The notes under the pieces were generated by a model. It worked only from the letters and a program-made list of their open reading frames with translations. It was not told the DNA's origin and searched no databases. 64,000 nt of DNA from positions 4,822,001 through 4,886,000 of the forward strand of contig NZ_CP016464.1 of the NCBI RefSeq assembly GCF_001713455.1, written 5' to 3'. The DNA comes from Bosea sp. RAC05 (GTDB taxonomy: Bacteria > Pseudomonadota > Alphaproteobacteria > Rhizobiales > Beijerinckiaceae). A program made the position numbers and the translations under genes. This document shows positions 63,922-64,000 of this stretch, one piece after another; within the stretch, counting starts at the first letter, position 1, and the number at the start of each line of letters is the position of its first letter.

Positions 63922-64000
63922 CCATTTTCGGGAAATGCCCGCTTCGCCGTTGATTTCGGGCCGAATCTGCCCATTCTGCGCGGCGTTGCGGGACGGACCG

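Overview
The window is a contiguous, high-GC (roughly two-thirds G+C) chromosomal segment of an alphaproteobacterium, most likely a member of Hyphomicrobiales close to Bosea. This is inferred from gene content: a cysteine-free L36, GapR (DUF2312), DUF3422 and DUF533 proteins, many ABC importers, and the typical short palindromic intergenic repeats. I see no phage, insertion sequence, CRISPR array or rRNA. Coding density is very high and no gene-free stretch exceeds 300 bases. The largest gaps (about 260-300 b, at 28160-28422, 32199-32487, 43126-43420 and 52211-52509) hold promoters or operators, terminators or a small tandem repeat.

Layout. (1) 1-3.9 kb: tail of a DppC-type permease, then GT4 glycosyltransferase, polysaccharide deacetylase-like protein, a repeat lipoprotein and a MurG-like glycosyltransferase; probably surface polysaccharide. 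(2) 4-9.5 kb: amidohydrolase plus a complete polyamine/opine-type ABC importer. (3) 9.5-16.3 kb: HIG1-type membrane protein, PagL-like lipid A deacylase, PduO-type cobalamin adenosyltransferase, rhomboid protease, etfBA, 3-hydroxybutyryl-CoA dehydrogenase, HNH nuclease, dsbB, tRNA-Leu(CAA). (4) 16.4-30.3 kb: accessory catabolic region: orphan TctC-type binding protein with divergent MarR, a coupled pair of tiny genes, PHB-depolymerase-like esterase, racemase-like protein, two beta-hydroxyacid dehydrogenases, LacI, a complete sugar ABC importer, FadR-type GntR and a 2-hydroxyacid dehydrogenase. Together they look like uptake and oxidation of a sugar or sugar acid. (5) 30.3-43 kb: AprI-type inhibitors, TerB-like protein, a UbiA/DprE1-like pair suggesting polyprenyl-phosphate arabinose synthesis, azoR/LysR, GST, GNAT, RidA, EamA/LysR, obgE. 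(6) 43-52.8 kb: rpmJ, TPR protein, hydrolase, DUF4212 plus sodium:solute symporter, small membrane proteins, pyruvate kinase, glycerate 2-kinase, gapR. (7) 52.8-55.8 kb: operon of half-size EamA transporter, 37-aa ORF, sugar epimerase and class III aminotransferase. (8) 55.9-61.8 kb: cyanate utilisation: a sigma-54 activator divergent from a CynA/B/D-type importer and cyanase, with a visible -24/-12 promoter and three copies of an ACGA-N4-TCGT site. (9) DUF3422 protein and a conserved hypothetical protein.

The clearest regulatory story is the cyanate locus: activator, enhancer repeats, sigma-54 promoter, importer and cyanase form one self-contained nitrogen-scavenging unit. The least explained units are the epimerase/aminotransferase/flippase operon, the UbiA/DprE1-like pair without its usual reductase, and the translationally coupled small-protein pair at 18.0-18.4 kb. 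All family assignments come from reading motifs by eye; no database search was run.
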